NCBI GenBank assembly: GCA_027488975.1
Contig: JAIYAQ010000012.1
Coordinates: 186,001-250,000 of the forward strand
DNA from: Cyanobium sp. E1_MAG_00006
GTDB taxonomy: Bacteria > Cyanobacteriota > Cyanobacteriia > PCC-6307 > Cyanobiaceae
Direction: 5' to 3'
Length of the DNA stretch: 64,000 nt
This document shows positions 36,027 through 45,035 of the stretch, in pieces (within the stretch, counting starts at the first letter, position 1; each line of letters starts with the position of its first letter). A model generated the notes under the pieces. The model worked only from the letters and a program-made list of their open reading frames with translations. It did not search any database and was not told the origin of the DNA. The translations under genes and the position numbers were made by a program.

Positions 36027-36887
36027 ATGGATCGGCCCACCGCAGCGATGGCGCAGCCTCGGAATCGCAGCACAGCGACCCCGCGCAACCTGCTGCGCTG
36101 GCTGGCCGGCCTGGCGCTCACCCTGGTGCTGCTGCTGGGGCTGGGAGCCGGGCCTGCTCTGGCCTACGACAACCCCGATCTGCTGCCGGATCACCCCACG
36201 CCGGTGATCGACCTGGCCAAGATCCTCACCGACCCCCAGCGCACCGCCCTGGAGGCGGAACTCGAGGATTTCGAGCATGTGAGCGGCTGGAAGCTGCGGG
36301 TGCTCACCCAGTACGACCGCACCCCCGGCCTGGCGGTGAAGGAGTTCTGGGGCCTCGATGAGCGTTCGCTGCTGCTGATCGCCGATGAGCGCGGCGGCAA
36401 CCTGCTCAACTTCAACGTGGGTGATGCCCTGTTCGCTCTGATGCCGCGCACCTACTGGGTGGAGCTGCAGACCCGCTTCGGCAATCAGTACTACGTGCGC
36501 GACAACGGCCAGGACGCCGCCATCGTGGATGCCCTGCACACCGTGAAGGGCTGCCTGGAGATCGGTGGCTGCCAGGTGGTGCCCGGTCTGCCCCAGGAGC
36601 AGTGGATCCTCACGCTGATCACCTCGATCCTGGGCGGCCTGATCGTTGGCTTCGCCGCCTACCCGCGCAAGCCGGAGCACACGGTGGAATGGGCCTGGGT
36701 GCTGCTGCTCTCACCCCTGTGGGTGATCCTGTTCGGCGTGTTCGGCGTGGCGCCGATCGTGACCCGCACGCCCGACCTGCTGCCGTTGCTGCGCAATGCC
36801 CTCGGCTTCATCGGTGCGATCGCGGCGGCCTACCTGATCGCTCAGAACACGGTGGGCAAAGCCAGGCTGCGGGACAGCGAGGGCTGA
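36027..36887 (+). CDS. TPM-domain protein, Psb32-like
   Basis: The 286-residue protein has a signal/anchor peptide (LLRWLAGLALTLVLLLGLGAGPALAYDNP), a lumenal TPM_phosphatase domain (VIDLAKILTDPQRTALEAELEDFE, WKLRVLTQYDRTPGLAVKEFWG, RSLLLIADERGGNLLNFNVG) and C-terminal helices. Psb32 of this family is implicated in protecting and repairing photosystem II. I chose ATG 36027 among three in-frame starts. Divergent from the methyltransferase and tail-to-tail with the GH104 gene (1 base apart). Confidence 0.8.
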   Translation: MDRPTAAMAQPRNRSTATPRNLLRWLAGLALTLVLLLGLGAGPALAYDNPDLLPDHPTPVIDLAKILTDPQRTALEAELEDFEHVSGWKLRVLTQYDRTPGLAVKEFWGLDERSLLLIADERGGNLLNFNVGDALFALMPRTYWVELQTRFGNQYYVRDNGQDAAIVDALHTVKGCLEIGGCQVVPGLPQEQWILTLITSILGGLIVGFAAYPRKPEHTVEWAWVLLLSPLWVILFGVFGVAPIVTRTPDLLPLLRNALGFIGAIAAAYLIAQNTVGKARLRDSEG

Positions 36888-36888
36888 T

Positions 36889-37764
36889 TCAGCTGCCCTG
36901 GGCGACGCTGCGGGGGCCGAGGCGCTCCAGGGCCTCCAGACGACAACGCAGGGAGTCGACCGGTTCGCAGGCAGGCTGCTTGGCCACCTCCTGCAGTCCG
37001 CCGGCTGCAGCACGCAGTTCAGCCAGGTTGCGCTCATAGAAGCTGCGCAGCACGGCGTAGCGCTGCACCGGCTGTCCGTAGTAGCTGTTGCCTGCGAGGG
37101 TGGGGAACGACGCCCACTCCGGCGCCAGGCGCGCCGCCAGATCGGGACTGAACACTCCCTGATCAGCCAGCGCCAGGGCACCACGGAGCTCGATCAGGAA
37201 CAGGGCGGCCTGGTCTTGCACATGGGGGCCGAAGCCAGCGAGCTGCAGGGAGCGGCTGGCGCGGTTCCAGGTGAACGGCATGAACTGGTAAGCCCCAGCG
37301 GCGGCACTGGCGTAGCCACCCGAGTAGTTCACGCGATCGGGATGGCGCTCAAGGCTTGCCATCAGGCCACCGCCGAACATGATCCGATAGCCGATGTCCT
37401 CACCGCGGGCCCAGGTGCCTTCGGCGAAGCGAATGGTGTTCAGCAGCGCCCGACGCTCGGGGGTGATGGCGTAGCGAGCGGCTGCCGGAGCTGACTGCGG
37501 ATTGAGCAGAGCAAGGCTGGTGCGCTGTGCAGGCATGGCCGGCTGCGCTTCCGGAGCGGACTCCGCCCGCACGGACGCCACCAACGGGGCAGGAGGCGCA
37601 ACGATCTCGTACGACTGAGCGCGTGCAGCCACCGGCAGGGCGATTGGTGCGGCAAGCACAGAGGCCAAAACCGCCACCAGGCTCACACCGGACGGGCTGT
37701 GGAACTCGCGGCGGCAAGCGCTGCGAGCGGAGCACAAAGAGGAGGATCGAGCGGGAACCAGCAA
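36889..37764 (-). CDS. Secreted glycoside hydrolase family 104 muraminidase
   Basis: The 291-residue protein has a signal peptide (VSLVAVLASVLAAPIALPVAARAQS, ending about residue 50), a Pro/Ala linker and a lysozyme-like domain. The diagnostic run is NTIRFAEGTWARGEDIGYRIMFGGG, with the catalytic Glu in FAEGT, then GAYQFMPFTWNRASRSLQL. GH104 enzymes cleave peptidoglycan and are found in phage and as exported cyanobacterial proteins. Its upstream region (37765-38158) is unusually long and AT-richer, suggesting regulated expression. Confidence 0.85.
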   Translation of the reverse strand: MLVPARSSSLCSARSACRREFHSPSGVSLVAVLASVLAAPIALPVAARAQSYEIVAPPAPLVASVRAESAPEAQPAMPAQRTSLALLNPQSAPAAARYAITPERRALLNTIRFAEGTWARGEDIGYRIMFGGGLMASLERHPDRVNYSGGYASAAAGAYQFMPFTWNRASRSLQLAGFGPHVQDQAALFLIELRGALALADQGVFSPDLAARLAPEWASFPTLAGNSYYGQPVQRYAVLRSFYERNLAELRAAAGGLQEVAKQPACEPVDSLRCRLEALERLGPRSVAQGS

Positions 37765-38158
37765 ACCAGGAGCGCGCGAAGAACAGCCGCAACATCCAGA
37801 CAGATGCCTGGCGTCACAGGGGGTTAAGTCGATGGACGTCCAATCAAAAACCCTGAAATCAAAGGGGCGAAGGACGTTGGATTGATCGGCTTAAAAGGAG
37901 TTAAGAAAGGGTAATGAATGGAGCCAGAACGTCAAACAATCGCGAAGCCGGGAAAGAAACGATTGAATCAGCTTTGGATTGCGGCCATTGTGTCAAACAA
38001 CCGGCGCGAACGCCAATGGATTAGGGACGGTCAAAAAACCGTCCACCAATATCACGAACCCACTTGCACAGTTCGCAACGCTTTTGGGGCGGCTGAATTG
38101 GTGGCGTTTGCAACAGAAATGCCCGGGATCTGTTGTCGCAGCAACAGTGAGGCACCGC
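37765..38158. other. 394-base gene-free, AT-richer gap upstream of the GH104 gene
   Basis: No convincing gene. A perfect inverted repeat GGACGGT (38025-38031) / ACCGTCC (38038-38044) with a CAAAAA loop forms a strong hairpin; on the minus strand its loop reads TTTTTG. The 37918-38310 + track ORF overlaps the glycosyltransferase and looks accidental. The gap holds the promoter of the minus-strand GH104 gene at 37764 and the 3' flank of the glycosyltransferase. Confidence 0.6.
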
Positions 38159-39247
38159 TCAGCGCGCCTGCAGCAGGCTGCGCTCAATGGCAAGCTCCCG
38201 CAGCCGCTGCGCAGCGTCCACCTCGCCGCCGGACGGCAAAGGGCCCGTGCTGGGCGGCAGTAGAGGCTGATCCAGCTGCCAGTCGCCCCGTTCGAGCTGC
38301 TCGCGGCTGAGCAGACGGTGCCAGCCATGGCGCTGCAACGCGGCCTCGAGCACCGGCGCTTCAGCAAAGCCGTGGCGTTGCACCAGGTGAATGCCGGTGC
38401 CCAGGCTGAGAGCCTCGCAGAACGTGCTGTAGCCCGGTTTGGTGATCACCCGGCCGCAGAGCGGCAACAGCTCAAGCGGCCGTAGATCCGCTGGGATGAG
38501 GACGGCGTTGCGCACAGCCGCGGCAAGGGCCGGATCACTCACCAGGAACTGATGCTCGGGCCAGCGCGCAAACGGAGCGGAATCGAGCGCAAGGCCGAGC
38601 CCGCCGAAGGCCACCATCACCGTGCCCTCCCGCGGCTCGCTGAGCTGCAGGCGCTCACGCAGGGCTTCCGGGCGGTGACGCGGCCGACCGGCCGTGAGGC
38701 CCACAGCAGTGACGGGCAGATCCCAGGGCATCGGCATGGCCAGAGGGCACTGAATCAAGGCATCACCAAGGCGGTAGGCGGCGTGAGCCCGATCAGCCAA
38801 TGCGCCGAAGGCACCGCCCATGGGGCGGTAGATGGCATCCCAGCCGAAGTTCCCCATCCACACCAGTGGCGCCGCCAGCCGTTGGGCCAGCTCCGCGGCC
38901 GCGGGCGGCACATCCCCGAGCAGCAGCAGCGGTTCACCCTGGCTGCGGATCCAGGCGACCTCGCGCTCCAGCTGCGCCGGCAGATCCCGCTCCAGCTGCT
39001 CGTGGGCGTTCAGGGTGGCCGGGCCGTCCGCACCAAGGGCATCCGCCTGGATCACGCCCACATCCCAGCGGCAGGATCGCAGCTCAAACGGCACAGGACC
39101 GAAGGCAAGCTCGAGAAAGGAGCGCGGCAGGGAGGTGGACAGCACCAGACGCCAGCTCGGCTCCAGAACGTGCAGGGCCGTGAGCACCGAGGCCACCCGC
39201 GAGCCGTGGCCATAGCCATGGCCGCTGACGCAGGCATGAATCAGCAC
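38159..39247 (-). CDS. GT-B glycosyltransferase-like protein
   Basis: The 362-residue protein has two Rossmann-type halves. The first opens HACVSGHGYGHGSRVASVL and contains WMGNFGWDAIYRPM; the second has VMVAFGGLGLALDS and ITKPGYSTFCEALSLGTGIHL, resembling the nucleotide-sugar-binding region of UDP-glycosyltransferases and of the N-terminal half of L-arabinokinase-like proteins. A sugar acceptor cannot be named. Its start overlaps the phosphoesterase stop by 7 bases, so they form an operon. Confidence 0.72.
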   Translation of the reverse strand: MLIHACVSGHGYGHGSRVASVLTALHVLEPSWRLVLSTSLPRSFLELAFGPVPFELRSCRWDVGVIQADALGADGPATLNAHEQLERDLPAQLEREVAWIRSQGEPLLLLGDVPPAAAELAQRLAAPLVWMGNFGWDAIYRPMGGAFGALADRAHAAYRLGDALIQCPLAMPMPWDLPVTAVGLTAGRPRHRPEALRERLQLSEPREGTVMVAFGGLGLALDSAPFARWPEHQFLVSDPALAAAVRNAVLIPADLRPLELLPLCGRVITKPGYSTFCEALSLGTGIHLVQRHGFAEAPVLEAALQRHGWHRLLSREQLERGDWQLDQPLLPPSTGPLPSGGEVDAAQRLRELAIERSLLQAR

Positions 39248-40131
39248 GCCTGCAGCTCCAGGCTGCGATGCAGGGTCTGGCGATAGAGCAGGTCGCCGGC
39301 GGGGCTGTACCAGCGGTGGCTCACCTCCTGCAGCACGCCGTCGCTGAGCTCCACCCAGCTGAAGTGGCGCAGGGAGCGTCCCTGGGGATCCAGCCCGTGC
39401 CGTGGCACGCAGGCGCTGTTGAGATAGGCGGTACCGGCCCGATCGATGCAGAAACTCAGGCGATCCCCCGCACCACGACGCAAGCGGTGGTGCATGTGGC
39501 CGAACACCACAAGGGGCAGTGGGCGATGGCGGCGGATGCGATCAATAGCCAGGGCCAGATCCTGATCGCCCCAGTCGCAGGCGGGAGGTTTCCAGTCGCG
39601 GCCGCAGGGGTCGGCGGCGGCGCTGCCAAGACCGCTGGGGCCGCTGTGGGCCAGCAGGATCAGCGGCAGCAGCGGATCGGCCGCCAGTGCGGCCGCGGTG
39701 ATGCGCTGAACCGAATCCTCCAGGCTCACCGGTCCGAACACGGCGGTGGCACCGCTGTTGAGATGGAAGCCGCCTCCGGCACTGGCGGGGCGGCCGCCCA
39801 CCACGGAAAGCCCGGGGGGATGGAGCTCCCGAAGGCCCCAGCCGCAATGCCGATCCCCGAGGGCATCAAGCTGACGGCGCAAGGTGCGGCCACTGGAGTC
39901 GCGGCCGGTGTCGTGGTTGCCGAGGATGCAGGCCACGGGCAGATCCAGCGCCGCCAACCGGGCCGGAATGCGGCGGTTGCCATCACTGAGATCGCCCACC
40001 ACCAACAGGGCGTCGGGCGCCAGAAGACGCAGCAGCTCCTCATCGGAGTTGTCCCACTGGCCGTGTAGATCACCGGCGATGGCGATGCGAAGCTCTGCCA
40101 AGCCGATGCCTAGGCTCTCACCATCCTGCAT
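39241..40131 (-). CDS. Metallophosphoesterase, TIGR04168-like
   Basis: The 296-residue enzyme starts MQDGESLGIGLAELRIAIAGDLHGQW and has the calcineurin-type metal ligands GDLHGQW, LVVGDLSDGN, ILGNHDTGR, LLAHSGPSG and VFGHMHHRLR. It matches the TIGR04168 group, present in cyanobacteria and plants, with an unknown substrate. I chose the internal ATG 40131; the track start at 40269 is too early and overlaps nadA. Co-transcribed with the glycosyltransferase and divergent from nadA. Confidence 0.82.
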   Translation of the reverse strand: MQDGESLGIGLAELRIAIAGDLHGQWDNSDEELLRLLAPDALLVVGDLSDGNRRIPARLAALDLPVACILGNHDTGRDSSGRTLRRQLDALGDRHCGWGLRELHPPGLSVVGGRPASAGGGFHLNSGATAVFGPVSLEDSVQRITAAALAADPLLPLILLAHSGPSGLGSAAADPCGRDWKPPACDWGDQDLALAIDRIRRHRPLPLVVFGHMHHRLRRGAGDRLSFCIDRAGTAYLNSACVPRHGLDPQGRSLRHFSWVELSDGVLQEVSHRWYSPAGDLLYRQTLHRSLELQAC

Positions 40132-40146
40132 CACATGGGGTAGCGG

Positions 40147-41127
<981 letters not shown>

Positions 41128-41136
41128 GTTCGTCGC

Positions 41137-42225
41137 TCAGTAGCTGTAGTTGGCCACGAACAGGCTGGCGTCGTCCGAGGGTTCAGAACCGGCCGCGTAG
41201 ACGCCGCGGCTGGCGGCGCCGTTCGCGCGCGCCCGGGCCAGCAGGGCCGCCTGGCCGGCAACCACATCGGTGCCGCCCCAGTGCTGGAGGCAGGAGTGCT
41301 GCAGGGCCCGGCCGAACGAGAAGCCCAGATGCCAGGGGGCGCTGCCGGCGGCGGCCTGGTTGATGGCGTTGAGGCAGAGGCTGGCGTCCTCCTCGCTGAG
41401 GCCACCACTGAGGAACAGGATCGCCGGCACGGCCGCGGGCACCGTGCGGCTGAGGGTGCGCGCCGTGAACGCCCCCACCTCCTCGGCACTGGGGCGTTGC
41501 GGGCAGTCGGCGCCGGCAAGGGTCATCGAGGGCTTGAGCAGGCTGCCCTCCAGCAGCACGCCGTTGAGCGCCAGGGCCTCATAGACGGTCCGCAGCACCC
41601 ACTCCTGCACAGCGGCGGAGGTGACGATGTCGTGGTCGCCATCCATCAGGATCTCCGGCTCAACGATCGGCACCAGCCCCTGCTCCTGCACGGTGCGGGC
41701 ATAGCGGGCCAGCCCCCAGGCGTTCTCACGCACCGCCAGCTCCGAAGGGCAGCCTCCGGCACTGATCTGCAGCACCGCCCGCCATTTGGCAAAGCGGGCC
41801 CCAGCGGCGTAGTAGCGCGCCGCCCGCTCCGCCAACCCCTTGAGGCCGGTGCACCAGCTCTCCCCAGCCAGACCACCAGCCAGCGGTTCCACCCCCTGAT
41901 CCACCTTGATGCCGGGCACGATCCCCTGCTGCTGGAACAGCTCCGTGATCCGCACACCCTCGGCGCCGGCGATGGCGGGGTCAGCCTCCTGAACCAGGGT
42001 TTCCTCGAACAGGATCACGCCGGAGATGCTCCCGTTCAGGCCAGCGCTAGTGGCCAGCAGGCTGCGGTAGGCGCGGCGGTTGGCCTCGCTGTTCTCGAGG
42101 CCGATCGCCGCGAAGCGCTTGCCGATCGTGCCGGTGGATTCATCGGCCGCCAGCAGGCCGGTGCCGGGCGCCGCCAGGGCCGCAGCCGTAGCGATCAGCT
42201 CCTCGCGAAAATCGTCCAGGGACAT
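41137..42225 (-). CDS. Fructose-bisphosphate aldolase, class I
   Basis: The 362-residue Schiff-base aldolase cleaves fructose-1,6-bisphosphate (and in cyanobacteria may serve sedoheptulose-1,7-bisphosphate) in glycolysis and the Calvin cycle. Characteristic runs are GTGLLAADESTGTIGKRFAAIG, KWRAVLQISAGGCPSELAV, and VLLEGSLLKPSMTLAG with the catalytic lysine in LLKPSM, then PAAVPAILFLSGGLSEEDA. Convergent with nadA, 9 bases apart. It is the class I enzyme, unlike the class II aldolase that most cyanobacteria also carry. Confidence 0.93.
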   Translation of the reverse strand: MSLDDFREELIATAAALAAPGTGLLAADESTGTIGKRFAAIGLENSEANRRAYRSLLATSAGLNGSISGVILFEETLVQEADPAIAGAEGVRITELFQQQGIVPGIKVDQGVEPLAGGLAGESWCTGLKGLAERAARYYAAGARFAKWRAVLQISAGGCPSELAVRENAWGLARYARTVQEQGLVPIVEPEILMDGDHDIVTSAAVQEWVLRTVYEALALNGVLLEGSLLKPSMTLAGADCPQRPSAEEVGAFTARTLSRTVPAAVPAILFLSGGLSEEDASLCLNAINQAAAGSAPWHLGFSFGRALQHSCLQHWGGTDVVAGQAALLARARANGAASRGVYAAGSEPSDDASLFVANYSY

Positions 42226-42327
42226 GGCGGCCGCTTGCAGGAATCCACCCCTGGCTAAGGACGGGCAGGGGAAGCGTCAACGCCCACCCGTGGCGCTCGC
42301 CACAATCGCCGCACCCCAGCGCCGTGG

Positions 42328-43353
42328 ATGCTCCCACCGGATTCCCTGCTGACCCTCACCCCCGAGGGCCTGTTCTGCAGGGCCGCCCAGGCCTGGATCG
42401 ATCCCTGGCGGCCAGTGCCGCGGGCCCTGATCACCCACGCCCATGCCGACCACGCCCGGCCCGGCTGCGGCGAGTACTGGGCGGTCGGCAGCAGTGAAGG
42501 CATCCTGCGGGAGCGGCTGGGCAGCGGCATCCGCCTCCTGCCGGTGGACTACGGCCAGTTGCACCGCATCGGCGACGCGCGCGTGTCGTTTCATTCCGCC
42601 GGCCATGTGCTGGGTTCGGCCCAGATCCGAATCGAGGCAAGCGGCGAGAGCTGGCTGGTGAGCGGCGACTACAAACGTTGCGCCGACCCCAGCTGCGCGC
42701 CCTTTGAGCCCGTGCAGGCCGATGTGCTGATCAGCGAGGCCACCTTCGGCCTGCCGATCTACCGCTGGCAGAGCGGTGCGGCCGTGGCGGCCGAGATCGT
42801 GCGCTGGTGGCGCAGCGCCCCGGATCGGCCCTCGCTCCTGCTCTGCTACGCCTTCGGCAAGGCCCAGCGGGTGCTGGCGGAACTGGCCGGGCTGGGGGTG
42901 GAGGAAGAGGTGCTGCTGCATGGGTCAGTGCAGCGGCTGATGGAGCCCTACCGCCAGGCGGGAGTGGCGATGCCTCCCACCAGGCCCCTGGCGGAGCTGC
43001 CGCGGGGCGAGAGCCTGGCCGGCCGGTTGGTGATCGCCCCACCGGGGGCCATGCGGGGCCGTGGCCTGCGCGGACTCGCCCAGGCGCAGAGCGCTTTTGT
43101 GAGCGGCTGGATGGCAGTGCGCGGTGCCCGCCGCCGCCGTGGCACCGGCCGCGGCTTCGTGCTCAGCGATCACGCCGACTGGCCCGGCCTGCTGCAGACC
43201 GTGCGCGACAGCCGCGCCCGCCAGGTGTACGTGACCCACGGCCAGAGCAGCGTGCTGGCCCGCTACCTGCGCGAGGTGGAAGGCCTCAGCGCCGCACCGC
43301 TGGAGGGGGCCTTCGAGGCGGAGCGCTTCGAGGGAGATGGTGAGCCGCCATGA
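42328..43353 (+). CDS. Ligase-associated DNA exonuclease (MBL fold)
   Basis: The 341-residue metallo-beta-lactamase nuclease has the zinc motif THAHADHARPGCGEY, the GHVLGSAQIRIE and VSGDYKRCADPSCAPFEPVQ loops, ISEATFGLPIYRW and the final LSDHADWPGLL, which match the ligase-associated exonuclease family (TIGR04122). It trims DNA ends before ligation. Its stop overlaps the ligase ATG by 4 bases (ATGA), and the ligase overlaps the helicase in turn, so three genes form one translationally coupled repair operon. Confidence 0.92.
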   Translation: MLPPDSLLTLTPEGLFCRAAQAWIDPWRPVPRALITHAHADHARPGCGEYWAVGSSEGILRERLGSGIRLLPVDYGQLHRIGDARVSFHSAGHVLGSAQIRIEASGESWLVSGDYKRCADPSCAPFEPVQADVLISEATFGLPIYRWQSGAAVAAEIVRWWRSAPDRPSLLLCYAFGKAQRVLAELAGLGVEEEVLLHGSVQRLMEPYRQAGVAMPPTRPLAELPRGESLAGRLVIAPPGAMRGRGLRGLAQAQSAFVSGWMAVRGARRRRGTGRGFVLSDHADWPGLLQTVRDSRARQVYVTHGQSSVLARYLREVEGLSAAPLEGAFEAERFEGDGEPP

Positions 43354-45035
43354 ACCGGTTCAGCGCCCTGTTCAGCCAGCTCGATGGCACCACCCGAACC
43401 GGCGCCAAGCTCGAGGCGCTGGAGCACTATTTCCGCAGTGCCGATCCGGCCGATGCCGCCTGGGCGCTGGCCCTGCTGCTGGGCAAGCGGCGCCGGCGGC
43501 TGATCACCGGCCGGCGGTTGCGGGAGATCTGCCTGCAGGCCACCGGGCTGCCGGACTGGCTGTTCGAGGCCTGCCACAGCCAGGTGGGTGATTCGGCCGA
43601 AACCGTGGCGCTGCTGTGGCAGCAGGCCCGTCCATCGGGATTGGAGGCAGAGCCCCCCCAAGATGCCGCGGCCAATCAGGCCAGCCAGGTGCCGCTGCAT
43701 CAGTGGATGGAGCAGCGTCTGCCGCGGCTGGCGGCATTGCAAGGGGAAGAGCAGGCCGCGGCCGTGGGCGTCTGCTGGGCAGCACTGCCGGCAGACCACC
43801 TGCTGCTGGTGAACAAGCTGCTCACCGGCGGCTTCCGGGTGGGGGTGTCCACCGGGCTGGTGACGCGGGCCCTCGCCCGCAGCGCAGACCTGGAGGAGGC
43901 GTTGCTGGCCCACCGGCTGATGGGGGGCTTCGAGCCCAGCGCCGAGGCGTTCACCACCCTGCTGCTGCCGGCGGAGCAGGGGCAGGAACTGCGCACGCGG
44001 CCCTATCCCTTCTTTCTGGCCAGTCCGCTGGAGCCCGGCCAGCTGGAGCCCACCGCACCCGGCAGCTGGCAGGTGGAGTGGAAGTGGGATGGCATCCGCG
44101 GCCAACTGATCCACCGCAAGGCCGGCTGCAGCCTCTGGAGCCGCGGTGAGGACCTGATCAACGACGCCTTCCCGGAGCTGATCGCCTTGGCGGCCGCGTT
44201 GCCAGAGGCCACGGTGCTCGATGGCGAGGTGATCATCTGGCGCCGCGGTGAGCCGCGCCCCGAACCCTTCGCCAGCCTGCAGCGGCGGCTGGGACGCAAG
44301 GCACCCAGCGCGGCGCTGCAGCGGGAGTGCCCGGCCTGCTTCATCGCCTACGACCTGCTGGAGCAGGGGGGAGAGGATCTGCGCGAGCTGCCACTGCAGC
44401 AGCGCCGCCAGCGGCTGGAGACGTTGCACCGCCAATGGCTCCGGAGCTGCGGCGATGGCCCCCTGGCAGGGCGACTGCAGCTCTCCGGCACCGAGGTGCT
44501 GGAGCACTGGAGCGGGCTCGACGACCTGCGCGATCAGGCCCGCAGCCGCAGCGCCGAAGGGCTGATGCTCAAGGCCCTCGACTCCCCCTATCTGGTGGGG
44601 CGCAAGCGGGGCTTCTGGTGGAAGCACAAGCTCGAGCCGCTGCGGCTGGATGCGGTGCTGCTCTACGCCCAGGCCGGCAGCGGACGCCGCGCCAACCTCT
44701 ACACCGATTACAGCTTCGGCCTCTGGGACGGCGACCCAGCCGGCGGCGGCCAGCTGGTGACCTTCGCCAAGGCCTACTCCGGCCTCGACGACAGCGAGAT
44801 CCGCGAACTGGATCGCTGGATCCGTGCCCACACCACCGAGCGGTTCGGGCCGGTGCGCTCCGTGCAGCCACTGCAGGTGTTCGAACTGGCCTTTGAAGGG
44901 CTGCAGCGCTCGCGCCGCCACAAGTGCGGCATCGCCGTGCGCTTCCCCCGCATCGCCCGCTGGCGCCGCGACAAGCCGGCCAGCGAAGCCGACAGCCTGG
45001 CCAGCGCCCTGGCCCTACTGGAGGCACAGGCATGA
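43350..45035 (+). CDS. ATP-dependent DNA ligase
   Basis: The 561-residue ligase has an N-terminal DNA-binding region, then the adenylation domain with the nucleotide-accepting lysine in EWKWDGIRGQLIHR (KxDGxR form), VLDGEVIIWRRGE, LMLKALDSPYLVG and a C-terminal OB-fold with VTFAKAYSGLDDSEIRELDRW. It seals nicks using ATP, in contrast to the NAD-dependent LigA that all bacteria use for replication. Overlap with exonuclease and helicase genes marks it as the repair ligase of the MBL-Lig-Lhr system. Confidence 0.93.
   Translation: MNRFSALFSQLDGTTRTGAKLEALEHYFRSADPADAAWALALLLGKRRRRLITGRRLREICLQATGLPDWLFEACHSQVGDSAETVALLWQQARPSGLEAEPPQDAAANQASQVPLHQWMEQRLPRLAALQGEEQAAAVGVCWAALPADHLLLVNKLLTGGFRVGVSTGLVTRALARSADLEEALLAHRLMGGFEPSAEAFTTLLLPAEQGQELRTRPYPFFLASPLEPGQLEPTAPGSWQVEWKWDGIRGQLIHRKAGCSLWSRGEDLINDAFPELIALAAALPEATVLDGEVIIWRRGEPRPEPFASLQRRLGRKAPSAALQRECPACFIAYDLLEQGGEDLRELPLQQRRQRLETLHRQWLRSCGDGPLAGRLQLSGTEVLEHWSGLDDLRDQARSRSAEGLMLKALDSPYLVGRKRGFWWKHKLEPLRLDAVLLYAQAGSGRRANLYTDYSFGLWDGDPAGGGQLVTFAKAYSGLDDSEIRELDRWIRAHTTERFGPVRSVQPLQVFELAFEGLQRSRRHKCGIAVRFPRIARWRRDKPASEADSLASALALLEAQA

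Noticed and set aside
37918-38310. 130-aa + ORF over the AT-richer gap
   Set aside because: It runs into the complement of the glycosyltransferase, shows no ribosome-binding site and has no coherent composition.
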